Shown: positions 33,499 to 42,619 of the stretch, piece after piece
How the letters are laid out: the number at the start of each line of letters is the position of its first letter
Position numbering within the stretch: the stretch's first letter is position 1
Assembly (NCBI RefSeq): GCF_006716425.1
Contig: NZ_VFOZ01000001.1
Coordinates: 2,790,001-2,854,000, forward strand
Source of the DNA: Actinoallomurus bryophytorum
Lineage (GTDB): Bacteria > Actinomycetota > Actinomycetes > Streptosporangiales > Streptosporangiaceae
Length of the DNA: 64,000 nt
Direction: 5' to 3'
Program-made: the position numbers and the translations under genes
Notes under the pieces: generated by a model
Seen by the model: the letters and a program-made list of their open reading frames with translations, nothing else
Databases searched by the model: none
Told to the model about the DNA's origin: nothing

Positions 33499-35289
33499 GT
33501 GCCATGGTCGAGACGGTGCGCGTCTCCCCCTGCTCGACAAGGCACTCAGCTACCCCCTACGACAATGCCGGAGGCCCTTTTGGAGATCGCCGACGGACGC
33601 GCCCTCCCCGTCCTGCTCGACAACGTGGGCGCCAAAGACGGAGCCGCCGCTTTGCAGGAGGCGGCCGAACGCGACCCGGTGCACGCGCTCCGGGTGCTGG
33701 CACCCTTGGCCGGCAACGACACGACCCGTGGCCTCCGAGCGGCCGGGCTGCTGCGGGCGATGCTGTACGCGGAGCCCGGCCTGGCCGAGGCGCTGCCGTC
33801 CGTGGCCGTCGAGGCCTTTCTGCCACGGCCGGCCGTACCGGACGGTGACGACCTGCCCGACGTGCTCACGGGCAAGCCCGCCCGCAGCACGAAGGTGGAC
33901 TGGGCCGACCCGGCGCTGCTTCCGCAGGTCCTCACGCGTGGCCGCGACCGTGCACTGCCGGCGAACGCGACCAAGTGCCTGCTGAACCTGCTCGCCAAGA
34001 AGGCCCCCGAGGTCGCCGCCGTCCGCGATTTCTGCGACCGGCACTCGCTGGCCGAGTTCTCCTGGGCTCTGTTCCAGCGCTGGTACGCGCTGGGCGCGCC
34101 CACCCGACACAACTGGGCGCTGGCACAGCTCGGCCTGATCGGCGACGACACGACGGTACGGCGACTCAGCCCGCTGATCAGAGTCTGGCCGGGCGAGGGC
34201 GGCACCGGCCGGGCCGCCGTCGCGCTGGACGTCCTCGGCGGGATCGGCTCCGACGTCGCCCTCACCCACCTGTTCGAGCTGGCCCGCCGGGGCAACTACA
34301 AGGGCCTCAAGGCCAAGGCGATCCAGAAGATCGACGAGATCGCCGCCGCGCGCGGCATCACGCCGGACGCGCTGGCCGACCACGCCGTCCCGGACTTCGG
34401 CCTGGACGCCCAGGGCACCCTCGTCCTGGACTACGGCCCGCGCCGCTTCACCGTGACCTTCGACCGGCAGCTCCTCCCGTTGGTCGTGGAGCCGAACGGC
34501 AAGGTGCGCAAGAGCGCGCCCAAGCCCGGCCCCAAGGACGACCCGGCCCTGGCTCCGGCCGCGTACGCCCTGTTCACCGGGCTCAAAAAGGATCTGCGGA
34601 CCATCGCCGATCGGGAGATCAAGCGGCTCGAACTGGCCATGATCACCCGGCGGAGCTGGACGCCGGACGACTTCCATGCCCTGTTCGTCACCCACCCGCT
34701 GCTCGGGCACATCGTCCGCCGCCTCGTGTGGATCACCGACGGTGGCACCTCCTTCCGCGTCGCCGAGGACCACACGTACGCCGACGTCGACGACTCCCCG
34801 TTCACCCCGGCGCCAGGCGCCCGCGTCAGCATCGGCCACCCGATCCTGCTGGACGACGACCTCGGCGCCTGGGCGGAACTCCTCGCCGACTACGAGATCC
34901 TGCAGCCGTTCGACCAGCTCGGCCGCCCCGTCTACCGGCTCACGGATGACGAGCGCACCGCGCACCGGCTCGCCCGGGTCGAGGGACTCGTACTGCCCTA
35001 CGGCAAGGCCAAGGGTCATTCCCAGGGACGCTGGGAGTCCTTGGACGCCAACGGCGACTTCGCGGGCGGGTGGCTCGCCCGGCGCGACCCCGCGGGCCTG
35101 TACGTCGTGGCGGATCTGAGCCCCGGTCTCCACCACTACATGTACGGCGAAGGCGAGGACCAGAAGATCAACACTCTGTGGGCGGGCCCGGCCCCGGACT
35201 CCTCGCCGAAGGACTCGGTGCCGCTCGGCGAGGTCGACCCGGTCACGATGAGCGAGGCCGTCCACGACCTCCTCCGCAGCGCGTCCTAG
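33499..35289 (+). CDS. DUF4132 domain protein, probably N-terminally shortened
   Basis: 596 residues from the GTG at 33499, or 574 from the ATG at 33565; neither start has a convincing ribosome-binding site. The N-terminal half is HEAT-like alpha-helical repeats. The C-terminal half has the DUF4132 signature (RRSWTPDDFHALFVTHPLL, RLVWI, SIGHPILLDDDLGAWAELL, DYEILQPFDQLGRPVYRL). Full-length relatives, often with an N-terminal WGR domain, are commonly 1,000 residues or more, so the front may be lost. The function is not established; the family includes E. coli MolR-like proteins. Confidence 0.83.
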   Translation: MPWSRRCASPPARQGTQLPPTTMPEALLEIADGRALPVLLDNVGAKDGAAALQEAAERDPVHALRVLAPLAGNDTTRGLRAAGLLRAMLYAEPGLAEALPSVAVEAFLPRPAVPDGDDLPDVLTGKPARSTKVDWADPALLPQVLTRGRDRALPANATKCLLNLLAKKAPEVAAVRDFCDRHSLAEFSWALFQRWYALGAPTRHNWALAQLGLIGDDTTVRRLSPLIRVWPGEGGTGRAAVALDVLGGIGSDVALTHLFELARRGNYKGLKAKAIQKIDEIAAARGITPDALADHAVPDFGLDAQGTLVLDYGPRRFTVTFDRQLLPLVVEPNGKVRKSAPKPGPKDDPALAPAAYALFTGLKKDLRTIADREIKRLELAMITRRSWTPDDFHALFVTHPLLGHIVRRLVWITDGGTSFRVAEDHTYADVDDSPFTPAPGARVSIGHPILLDDDLGAWAELLADYEILQPFDQLGRPVYRLTDDERTAHRLARVEGLVLPYGKAKGHSQGRWESLDANGDFAGGWLARRDPAGLYVVADLSPGLHHYMYGEGEDQKINTLWAGPAPDSSPKDSVPLGEVDPVTMSEAVHDLLRSAS

Positions 35290-35295
35290 GTTCAC

Positions 35296-35316
35296 GCCTG
35301 GACTTTGTGTCCAGGC
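35296..35316 (+). terminator. Terminator hairpin after DUF4132 gene
   Basis: GCCTGGAC-TTTGT-GTCCAGGC: a perfect 8-bp stem with a 5-nt loop, 7 bp after the DUF4132 stop. Confidence 0.65.
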
Positions 35317-35342
35317 TCAAGGACAAAAGGAACGGCTCGTGA

Positions 35343-35603
35343 CCTGGGGAGCGTGCCCGCAAGCCGGCCTCCACGCCGCTCGACCTGCTCACCGCGCAGG
35401 AACGCCAGATCGCGCTGCTCGTCGCCGATGGCGCCACCTCCAAGGAGGCGGCCGGGCAGCTGTTCCTCAGCCCGCGCGCGGTCGAAGCTCACCTGCGCAG
35501 CATCTTCAAGAAGCTCGGCCTGAACTCCCGCCGGCAACTGCGCGACCTGCGAGTGCACCAACCGGCGGAGTTCCGCCACGCTCCTGCCGACCGCCCCGAG
35601 TGA
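35343..35603 (+). pseudogene. C-terminal remnant of a LuxR family regulator
   Basis: The frame from the stop at 35340-35342 to the stop at 35603 encodes the LuxR helix-turn-helix (DLLTAQERQIALLVADGATS, KEAAGQLFLSPRAVEAHLRS, IFKKLGLNSRRQLRDL). No start codon precedes it and the whole N-terminal part is absent. Such C-termini normally end ~800-residue AAA-LuxR regulators. It sits between two hairpins. Confidence 0.7.
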
Positions 35604-35611
35604 GACGCCGA

Positions 35612-35646
35612 GCCGGGGAACCTCGCGTCTGGCGAGGCTCCCCGGC
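35612..35646. terminator. Bidirectional terminator-like hairpin
   Basis: GCCGGGGA and TCCCCGGC arms with an inner CCTCGC/GCGAGG pair give a ~14-bp interrupted stem and a 5-nt loop. It lies between the LuxR remnant and the convergent CU044_5270 gene. Confidence 0.65.
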
Positions 35647-35657
35647 CGGCTCGGAGG

Positions 35658-36917
35658 TCAGCCCTGCGGCTGCCGCCCGAGGCGGTCGACCCAGCCCATC
35701 CGCTCGAACGTCTGGGTCAGCAGCGCGACCGGGCGCTGGTCCTTGACCTCGATCTGCAGCAGTTCGGCGGTCCTCGGGTCGATGATCATGCGGTACGCGA
35801 CGTCGCCGCGTGTGGACTCGTCGCCGGGTGCGGTCAGGCTCAGGGCGACTCCCCGGCGACCGGCGGCGTCGCGGACCTGGCTCGTGGCCTCCAGCCCGTG
35901 CTGTTCGGCAAGGACACGGAACAGGGCGGCCCGGGTGCCGGGAGTGATCGGGGCGGTGAGGAGGTCGGTCCCCGTCTGCCACAGGTAGGTGGCGAACGTG
36001 TCGGTCGGCTGGGCGCCCGACCGTTCCTTGTACAACCCTTCGAGGCGGCTCTTGAGCTTGGTCTCGGAGGTGGGGAGCGCGGAGACGTTCCTGATGGTCA
36101 GGCTCGGGTTCGGGATCGAGAGGACCCGGTCGAGGTGGTCCTCGGACGTCCGCTGCCCGCCGTTCACCAGTGCCGGCGAGCCCATGGCCTTCCAGCTGGC
36201 CTCGTCCTGGGCCGAGCCGAAGGCGACCTTGGTGTCGGGGCGGGTCACGTTGCGGTTGGCGCCTCCGGCCTGCCGGGCCCGCCAGGTCTCGCCGGTCTCG
36301 GACGAGGTCGCCGAGAACGGCGGATCGCTGTGCAGTTTGACCTGCCGCACCTTCTCGTCGGTCTCCCGCCGAGCGCGCCGTAGGGCGGCGGCATCGCCGT
36401 GGGCCGCGGTCTCCTTCGCCGTCAGCTCTTTGCGGAGGGCTTCGATCTTGGCCTGGTAGACGCTCGGGATGCTTCTGATCAACGAGGTGGTGCGGGTCTC
36501 GGTGTACCAGAACTCGCCGGACCGCGCGGGCTCCTGTACGGCGGTCTCGGCCGCCGTCAGCAGGAACGAGTGGGCGTCCACGGTCGTACCGGCAGCCGCG
36601 CCGGAGGCCGTGACCGGCGCCTTGCCGCGGGCCGCGTGCCCGGAGACGGCACCGGGAACGATGATCGCGGCGGCCGCCAGGCCGGCCACGGCGGTCCCAC
36701 CGGAGATCAGGAGACGGGTACGGCGTGTCATCAGAGTGCTCCTGAGCGAGGAGAGGCGAGATGAGGGGGCGTGTGGCATGCGGAGGGCGCGGTCGAGGTC
36801 CGCCGAGCGGCGGCGCTCGTACGTCTGCTCGACCGTCTCGCCCACGTCGGGCTCCAACCGGGCGAACATCCGGTCGATCATGTGGTCCTCGTCGCCGGAT
36901 CGGGGTGAGTACGGCAT
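35658..36917 (-). CDS. CU044_5270 family protein (first copy)
   Basis: 419 residues. A ~65-residue cytoplasmic start holding repeated Glu/Arg-rich helices leads to a transmembrane helix at about 68-92 (LLISGGTAVAGLAAAAIIVP). The large outer domain contains GEFWYTETRTTSLI, long charged helices and a C-terminal DPRTAELLQIEVKD strand. This is the actinobacterial CU044_5270 family, usually encoded directly behind an ECF-like sigma gene. A membrane-bound regulator or sensor role for that sigma factor is plausible but unproven. Its ATG overlaps the sigma stop by one base (TGATG). Confidence 0.85.
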   Translation of the reverse strand: MPYSPRSGDEDHMIDRMFARLEPDVGETVEQTYERRRSADLDRALRMPHAPSSRLSSLRSTLMTRRTRLLISGGTAVAGLAAAAIIVPGAVSGHAARGKAPVTASGAAAGTTVDAHSFLLTAAETAVQEPARSGEFWYTETRTTSLIRSIPSVYQAKIEALRKELTAKETAAHGDAAALRRARRETDEKVRQVKLHSDPPFSATSSETGETWRARQAGGANRNVTRPDTKVAFGSAQDEASWKAMGSPALVNGGQRTSEDHLDRVLSIPNPSLTIRNVSALPTSETKLKSRLEGLYKERSGAQPTDTFATYLWQTGTDLLTAPITPGTRAALFRVLAEQHGLEATSQVRDAAGRRGVALSLTAPGDESTRGDVAYRMIIDPRTAELLQIEVKDQRPVALLTQTFERMGWVDRLGRQPQG

Positions 36918-37465
36918 CAGATCTCCCTCACGGGACGGTGATGGGCGTTTCGTACGGAGGAACGGCTCTCCGGCTCCGCGGAAAAGGCGGCGGCGAGGCG
37001 CTTGCGAGCACGATGCAGCCGCGCGTGGTACGCGCGGACCGAGCAGCCCATCACGGCGGCCGACTCCTGTGGATCAAGACCGTGCCAGGTCGCCAGGGCC
37101 ATCGCCTCCAGGTCCTTTTCCGGCATCGACGCCAGCGCGGTGAGCGCTGCGTCCTTGTCGACGACCTGTTCGGCGACGTCCCAATTCAGCTGCTCCTGCG
37201 CCACCGCTCCGGCCGTGATGCGGTCGAGCAGCGCCTTCCTCCGCTGCCGCGAATCACGCTGTTTGGCGAGCAGGTTGCGTGCCACTCCGAGCAGCCACGG
37301 CAGTGTCTGCTCGGGCATCTCGTCGAGCCGCCTCCAGGCGACCAGGAACGTCTCGCTGGACACGTCCTCGGCCACGCCATGCTCGGCACGGAGCAGGACG
37401 TACGCGAGAACCCGGCGATAGTGCCGGTCGTAGAGGGCGGTGAACCGTTCTTCGGGATCGTTCAC
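36917..37465 (-). CDS. ECF-type sigma factor (first copy)
   Basis: 182 residues from the GTG at 37465, preceded by GGGAGG at a longish spacing; the frame is open to 37558. Region 2 is ERFTALYDRHYRRVLAYVLL with SSETFLVAWRRL. Region 4 is MPEKDLEAMALATWHGLDPQ with SAAVMGCSVRAYHARLHRAR. It belongs to the group paired with CU044_5270 proteins. The coupled downstream gene is its likely partner. Confidence 0.88.
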   Translation of the reverse strand: MNDPEERFTALYDRHYRRVLAYVLLRAEHGVAEDVSSETFLVAWRRLDEMPEQTLPWLLGVARNLLAKQRDSRQRRKALLDRITAGAVAQEQLNWDVAEQVVDKDAALTALASMPEKDLEAMALATWHGLDPQESAAVMGCSVRAYHARLHRARKRLAAAFSAEPESRSSVRNAHHRPVREI

Positions 37466-37591
37466 ACCAAGAAGTCCCTCCCAACGCGCCTCGTTCACAA
37501 CTCTTCGCGAGAGAACCCCCGACCGGCTCAAGCGCGGGCCTGTGCCACTCGCCTCCACGCACCCTGGGGCGGGTCGACCTCCCGATGTAAT

Positions 37592-38902
37592 GTGGGCGAT
37601 GTCCCTTATTCCAATTTCGGCTGGCCCCTGGGCTCTGTGGTGGGCATCTGGTCCCTACGCCCCACGCTGCGAAGACGACTGCGGCACGGTCTGGACGCCG
37701 CGACGACCTTCGTACGGGCGAACTGCCCCGACTCCACCAGGACCCGGCTTCGCACGGCCCTGGCGAAACAAGAAGCGCTGCGACGCGTGGCGATGCTCGT
37801 GGCGCATGGTACGACGCCGCCCTCGGAGACCTTCTGGGTCGTATGCCGCGAGCTCGGTGGTCTCCTCGACGCGGACTACGCCGCCATTGCCCGTTTTGAG
37901 CCCGAGCGCATGATGTGCCACCTGGCCGAATGGAACGACCCGAGTGTCCCCGCGATGGGCGTGCCGTTCGGGGGACGCTGGCCGATGGGCGACACCGCCG
38001 CCGCCGCGGTGTACGAGACCGGCCGGTCGGCCCGCCGCGCGTCGGGGTCGACCGCCGGCGAACTCGGGGAATGGCTCAGGTCACATGGGGTCAGTCAGGT
38101 GGTGTCCTGCCCGGTCATCGTGCACAACCGCCTCTGGGGCGAATTGGCGCTGCGGTTCCTCGGCTCGCGGCCGGCGCCGGCGGACACCGAGAGGCGGATG
38201 GGGGACTTCGTCGAGCTCGTCGCCTGCACCATCGCGCAGGCGGAGTACCGTGCGGAACTCATCGCCTCACGAGCCCGCCTGGTCACGGCGGCCGACGCGG
38301 CGCAGCGCCGTATCGAACGTGACCTGCACGACGGAGCACAGCAACGCCTCATCGCGCTCGGGCTCTACTTGCGGGAGGCGGAGACGAACGCCTCGGACGA
38401 GAACGAGGCGCTCCGGCGGTCACTCTCGAGCGCGGCCAAGTGCCAGTCGGACGTCGTCGCCCAGATCCAGCAGATCTCCTGCGGCATCTACCCCACGACC
38501 CTGACGCAGATGGGGCTCAAGGGGGCGATCAAATCCCTCGTGCGCCACTGCCCCGTACGCACCGACCTCCACATCCGCATCGACCGGCGACTGCCCGAGC
38601 CGGCCGAGATCACCGTCTACTACGTCGTCTCCGAGGTGCTGGCGAACGTACTCAAACACGCGAACGCCTCCGTCGTGCACATCGACCTGGTGGCCACGAG
38701 CGGGGACGATCTTCGGCTCACGATCCGCGACGACGGCGTCGGCGGCGCCGACCTGCGGCGCGGCACGGGCCTGATCGGTCTCCAGGACCGGGTGGACACC
38801 GTCGGGGGCACGATGGAGGTGTCCAGCCCGGTCGGCGGCGGTACGTCGGTCGTCGTCGGCATCCCGTCTTCCGCCCTCGATGATCCTCAAGGCCGTCCGT
38901 AG
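37592..38902 (+). CDS. NarL-type sensor histidine kinase with GAF domain
   Basis: About 436 residues from the GTG at 37592; the true start is uncertain and could be nearer 37640. After a GAF domain (TFWVVCRELGGLLDADYAAI through CTIAQAEYRAEL) come the HisKA_3 phosphoacceptor (RRIERDLHDGAQQRLIALGL) and an HATPase_c (SEVLANVLKHANASVV, DDGVGGADLRRGTGLIGLQD). It has no transmembrane segment, so it is a cytoplasmic kinase. No NarL-type regulator gene is adjacent, so it is an orphan. Divergent from the sigma gene. Confidence 0.88.
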   Translation: MGDVPYSNFGWPLGSVVGIWSLRPTLRRRLRHGLDAATTFVRANCPDSTRTRLRTALAKQEALRRVAMLVAHGTTPPSETFWVVCRELGGLLDADYAAIARFEPERMMCHLAEWNDPSVPAMGVPFGGRWPMGDTAAAAVYETGRSARRASGSTAGELGEWLRSHGVSQVVSCPVIVHNRLWGELALRFLGSRPAPADTERRMGDFVELVACTIAQAEYRAELIASRARLVTAADAAQRRIERDLHDGAQQRLIALGLYLREAETNASDENEALRRSLSSAAKCQSDVVAQIQQISCGIYPTTLTQMGLKGAIKSLVRHCPVRTDLHIRIDRRLPEPAEITVYYVVSEVLANVLKHANASVVHIDLVATSGDDLRLTIRDDGVGGADLRRGTGLIGLQDRVDTVGGTMEVSSPVGGGTSVVVGIPSSALDDPQGRP

Positions 38903-38925
38903 ACCGGGCCCGCACGGTTCCGGTC

Positions 38926-39924
38926 TCAGAAGGTCTCGTCGAGGCTGACGGTCCCTTCGACGGCGACCTGGTAGGCCGAGACGCGGCGTTCGAAGAAGTT
39001 GGACAGTTCCTGCACGTCCTGCAGCTCCATGAACGCGAACGGGTTGGCGGTGCCGTACCGGATCGGCAGGCCCAGCCGGGCCAGCCGCTGGTCCGCGACG
39101 TTCTCCAGGTAGGCGCGCATGTCGGTGGCGGTCATGCCGGGCAGTCCCTCGCCGCACAGGTCGCGGGCGAAGGCCAGCTCGGCCTCGACCGCCTCCTCCA
39201 GCATCCGCGTGACCTGCGCGGTCAGGTCGTCGTCGAACAGGTCCGGCTCCTCGGCCCGTACGGTGTCCACGACGCTGAACGCGAACTCCATGTGCATCGA
39301 CTCGTCGCGGAAGACCCAGTTGGTCCCCGAGGCGAGGCCGCCCAGCAGACCGCGGGAGCGCAGCCAGTACACGTAGGCGAAGGCGCCGTAGAAGAACAGG
39401 CCCTCGATGCAGGCCGCGAAGCAGACCAGGTTGAGCAGGAACGCCCGCCGGTCCTCCCGGCTGTGCAGCCGGTCCATCGCGCCGAGGGAGTCGATCCAGC
39501 GGAAGCAGAACTCGGCCTTGTCCCGGATGGAGGGGATGTTCTCCACGGCGGCGAACGCCCTGACCCGCTCGTCATGGTCGGGCAGGTAGGTGTCGAGCAG
39601 GGTCAGGTAGAACTGAACGTGCACGGCCTCCTCGTACAGCTGCCGGGACAGGTACAACCGGGCCTCGGGCGCGTTGAGGTGGGTGTAGAGGTTCAGCACC
39701 AGGTTGTTGGCGACGATGGTGTCGCCGGTCGCGAAGAAGGCCACCAGCCGGTTGACCAGGTGCACCTCGCCGGGCGTGAGGCGGGCCAGGTCGGCGAGGT
39801 CGGAGTGCAGGTCGACTTCCTCGACCGTCCAGGTGTTGCGGATCGCGGCGCGGAACCGGTCGTAGAAGGCCGGGTAGCGCATCGGGCGCAGCGTCAGGTC
39901 CATACCGGGGTCGAGCAGGCTCAT
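38926..39924 (-). CDS. nrdB: Class I ribonucleotide reductase beta subunit
   Basis: 332 residues. Metal ligands are seen in YEEAVHVQFY (E..H) and RDESMHMEF (E..H). The Tyr four residues after the first His ligand (VHVQFY) is at the radical position of E. coli NrdB Tyr122. The C-terminal tail ending VSLDETF would dock to NrdA. The ATG at 39924 overlaps the nrdA stop (ATGA). It generates the radical for oxygen-dependent ribonucleotide reduction. It shares the cobalamin riboswitch upstream of nrdA. Confidence 0.95.
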   Translation of the reverse strand: MSLLDPGMDLTLRPMRYPAFYDRFRAAIRNTWTVEEVDLHSDLADLARLTPGEVHLVNRLVAFFATGDTIVANNLVLNLYTHLNAPEARLYLSRQLYEEAVHVQFYLTLLDTYLPDHDERVRAFAAVENIPSIRDKAEFCFRWIDSLGAMDRLHSREDRRAFLLNLVCFAACIEGLFFYGAFAYVYWLRSRGLLGGLASGTNWVFRDESMHMEFAFSVVDTVRAEEPDLFDDDLTAQVTRMLEEAVEAELAFARDLCGEGLPGMTATDMRAYLENVADQRLARLGLPIRYGTANPFAFMELQDVQELSNFFERRVSAYQVAVEGTVSLDETF

Positions 39925-42182
39925 TGGCACGCCTCGCAGGTCTCGGGGTTCTCCAGGGAGCACGCCACGGCGTCGGCGGCGGGCGTGACGGTGGTCTGGG
40001 TGATGCGGGTGGCCGGACGCGAACGCAGGTAATAGGTCGTCTTCAGACCCGACCGCCACGCGTAGGCGTACATCGAGGACAGCTTCCCGATGGTCGGGGC
40101 GGCCATGAACAGGTTCAGCGACTGGGACTGGTCGACGTACGGCGTGCGCGCGGCGGCCAGGTCGATCAGCGCCTTCTGCGGCAGCTCCCATGCGGTGCGG
40201 TAAAGCGTGCGCAGGTCGGCGGGCAGTTCCGCGACGCCGGCCACGGAGCCGTCGGCGCGTTTGATCGCGTCGCGGACGCGCGGCGTCCACAGCCCGCGCT
40301 TCTTCAGGTCCGCGACCAGGTAGGTGTTGATCTGCAGGAACTCCCCCGACAGCGTCTCGCGCTTGAAGACGTTGGACACCTGCGGCTCGATGCACTCGAA
40401 ACAGCCGGCGATCGAGGCGATGGTCGCCGTCGGCGCGATCGCCACCAGCAGCGAGTTCCGCAGCCCGGCCTCACCGATACGCGTGCGCAGTGCCTCCCAC
40501 TCGGCGGCGTGCACCGGCGTGGCGTCCGGCCAGTGGTCCGGGTGCAGCACGCCGCGGGCGGCACGTGTCCGGTCATAGGAGGGGTGCGGGCCGTTCGCGG
40601 CCGCCAGCGCCGCCGACTCGCCGTACGCGGCCAGCGCGATCTCCTCGGCGATGCGCGTGGACAGCTCCAGGGCCTCGGGCGAGTCGAACGCCAGCCGCAG
40701 CCGGAAGAACACGTCGGCCAGGCCCATCACGCCCAGGCCGACCGGGCGCCACCGCCGGTTGGCCGCGGCCGCCTCCGGCGTGGGATAGAAACCGCGGTCG
40801 ATGGTGCGGTCCAGGAACCGCACGGCCGTACGGGCCGTGGCACGCAGCCGCGTCCAGTCCAGCCCGTCGTCGGTCACGTGCGCGGCGAGGTTGATCGAGC
40901 CGAGGTTGCACACCGCGGTCTCGGCGTCGCCGGTGACCTCCAGGATCTCGGTGCACAGGTTGGACAGGTGCACGACGTTGCCGGGCTCGGCGGTCTGGTT
41001 GCAGGCACGGTTGGCGGCGTCCTTGAACGTCATCCACCCGTTGCCGGTCTGCGCGAGGGTGCGCATCATCGCGCCGTACAGTTGCCGCGCGGGGACCTGG
41101 CGCACGAACCGGCCGTCGGCCTCGGCCCCGCGGTAGGCCGCGTCGAACTCCTCTCCCCACAGGTCGGCCAGCTCGGGCACCTGCTTGGGGTCGAACAGCG
41201 ACCAGGTCGCGTCGGCCTCGACGCGGCGCATGAACTCATCCGGCACCCAGTTGGCCAGGTTGAGGTTGTGCGTACGCCGGGCGTCCTCCCCCGTGTTGTC
41301 CCGCAGTTCGAGGAACTCCTCGACGTCGGCGTGCCACGGCTCGAGATAGACGCACGCCGCGCCCTTGCGCCGCCCGCCCTGGTTGACCGCCGCGACGCTG
41401 GCGTCGAGCGTACGCAGCCACGGCACGATGCCGTTGGAGTGCCCGTTCGTGCCGCGGATCAGCGAGCCTCGGCTGCGTACGCGGGTCCAGGAGATCCCGA
41501 TGCCGCCGGCGTACTTGCTGAGGCGCGCGACCTGCCCGTACCGCTCGTAGATCGCCTCCAGCTCGTCGCGCGGCGAGTCCAGCAGGAAGCACGAGGACAG
41601 CTGCGGGCGGGCGGCGCCCGAGTTGAACAGGGTGGGCGAGCTGGGCAGGTACGCGAGGCGCGACATCAGCCCGTACAGCTCCGCGGCCTCGGCGACGGTC
41701 TCGGCCAGCCCGCACGCCACGCGCAGGAAGAAGAACTGCGGGCGTTCCAGCACCCGCCGCGTCACCGGGTGCCGCAGCAGGTAACGGTCATGGACGGTCC
41801 GCAGCCCGAAGTAGGTGAACCGGTCGTCGGCGTCATGGTCGGCCAGCGCGTCCAGGGCCGGCGCGTTGCGGGCCACGAACGCGGCGGTCTCGTCATTGAG
41901 CAGACCCTGCGCATGTGCCGCCGCGACCGAAGCGCCGAACGTCAACGGGCCCGTCTCGCCGGCGATCAGCCGGGCCAGCAACCGGGCCGCCACCGTGGAG
42001 TAGGCGGGCTCGGCGACCACCAGAGCAGCGGCCTGCCGTACGGCCTCGGCCAGATCACCGGTGAGGCCGATACGCCTCGGATCGGTGTCCGGCAGCCCGG
42101 CGCAGGCGCGCTCGACCTCGGCTTTGAGCGCGGGTTCGGCGCTGGTGATGGTGGTGTGCGGCGCGATGAGCTGTTGTGTCAC
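39921..42182 (-). CDS. nrdA: Class I ribonucleotide reductase alpha subunit
   Basis: 753 residues: a weak ATP-cone-like N-terminus (~95 residues), then the ten-stranded barrel with SPTLFNSGAARPQLSSCFLL (first redox Cys), the active-site loop NLCTEI (thiyl-radical Cys with Glu) and CNLGSINL (second redox Cys). The C-terminal CEACQ is the reducing Cys pair. It reduces ribonucleotides to deoxyribonucleotides. GTG start at 42182 after GAGGGAGA. A cobalamin riboswitch precedes it, so it should be expressed when B12 is scarce and a class II enzyme (not in this window) fails. Confidence 0.96.
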   Translation of the reverse strand: MTQQLIAPHTTITSAEPALKAEVERACAGLPDTDPRRIGLTGDLAEAVRQAAALVVAEPAYSTVAARLLARLIAGETGPLTFGASVAAAHAQGLLNDETAAFVARNAPALDALADHDADDRFTYFGLRTVHDRYLLRHPVTRRVLERPQFFFLRVACGLAETVAEAAELYGLMSRLAYLPSSPTLFNSGAARPQLSSCFLLDSPRDELEAIYERYGQVARLSKYAGGIGISWTRVRSRGSLIRGTNGHSNGIVPWLRTLDASVAAVNQGGRRKGAACVYLEPWHADVEEFLELRDNTGEDARRTHNLNLANWVPDEFMRRVEADATWSLFDPKQVPELADLWGEEFDAAYRGAEADGRFVRQVPARQLYGAMMRTLAQTGNGWMTFKDAANRACNQTAEPGNVVHLSNLCTEILEVTGDAETAVCNLGSINLAAHVTDDGLDWTRLRATARTAVRFLDRTIDRGFYPTPEAAAANRRWRPVGLGVMGLADVFFRLRLAFDSPEALELSTRIAEEIALAAYGESAALAAANGPHPSYDRTRAARGVLHPDHWPDATPVHAAEWEALRTRIGEAGLRNSLLVAIAPTATIASIAGCFECIEPQVSNVFKRETLSGEFLQINTYLVADLKKRGLWTPRVRDAIKRADGSVAGVAELPADLRTLYRTAWELPQKALIDLAAARTPYVDQSQSLNLFMAAPTIGKLSSMYAYAWRSGLKTTYYLRSRPATRITQTTVTPAADAVACSLENPETCEACQ

Positions 42183-42292
42183 GTGCTCTCTCCCTCGCGA
42201 GCTTCACCTCACGAAAGGCGCGCACGGAGAACACGACCCCGCCGCCGGCCCTCCCGCGAGGCCTGGACGACCGCGCGCTCCCGCGCACGGGT

Positions 42293-42495
42293 CACTGGCA
42301 GGTCTTCGGACTCGCGGGCGCCACACCCCGGATCGGGTGTGTCCTACTGGCCGTCGCTTCCCAGGCCGGGGCCCAGTGCTGTTGACGGCGGTCGTTCCTG
42401 CTCACCGCTGCGGGGCAGTCCCGGACTCACACCGGGTTCCCTCTTACGACACCCGCCACACGAGGCGCGGGTGCACCAGCAACACCGAGAACCAT
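42293..42495 (-). ncRNA. Adenosylcobalamin riboswitch upstream of nrdAB
   Basis: On the minus strand the leader has GGGAACCCGGTGTGAGTCCG, then GGGACTGCCCCGCAGCGGT and, ~110 nt later, AGTCCGAAGACCTGCCAGTG. These are the conserved core and B12-box strands of cobalamin riboswitches in their usual order and spacing. It ends 110 bp before the nrdA start. Known nrdAB operons of Streptomyces are controlled the same way. Confidence 0.93.
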
Positions 42496-42577
42496 ACATG
42501 TAGTGGCCACCCGGAGGTAGGACTACAAGATGTTGCGTGTGTCGCGGCCGAGGAGAGCCCTGAACCGCATGACGAAT

Positions 42578-42603
42578 CCCCGCTCCGGAGGACCGGAGCG
42601 GGG
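42578..42603 (-). terminator. Terminator after cbtBA
   Basis: CCCCGCTCCGG-AGGA-CCGGAGCGGGG: a perfect 11-bp stem and 4-nt loop, 17 bp after the cbtA stop. It separates the cbt operon from the nrd leader. Confidence 0.72.
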
Positions 42604-42619
42604 ACGGTGTGGCGGTTCG

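Noticed and set aside
38926-40395. 489-residue reading of NrdB from 40395
   Set aside because: The extension is out-of-frame nrdA sequence; family homology and the ATGA overlap place the start at 39924.
39924-42503. Very long plus-strand open frame (859 codons) over nrdA
   Set aside because: It is an antisense shadow produced by GC-rich codon bias; the minus strand encodes a complete NrdA with all catalytic motifs.
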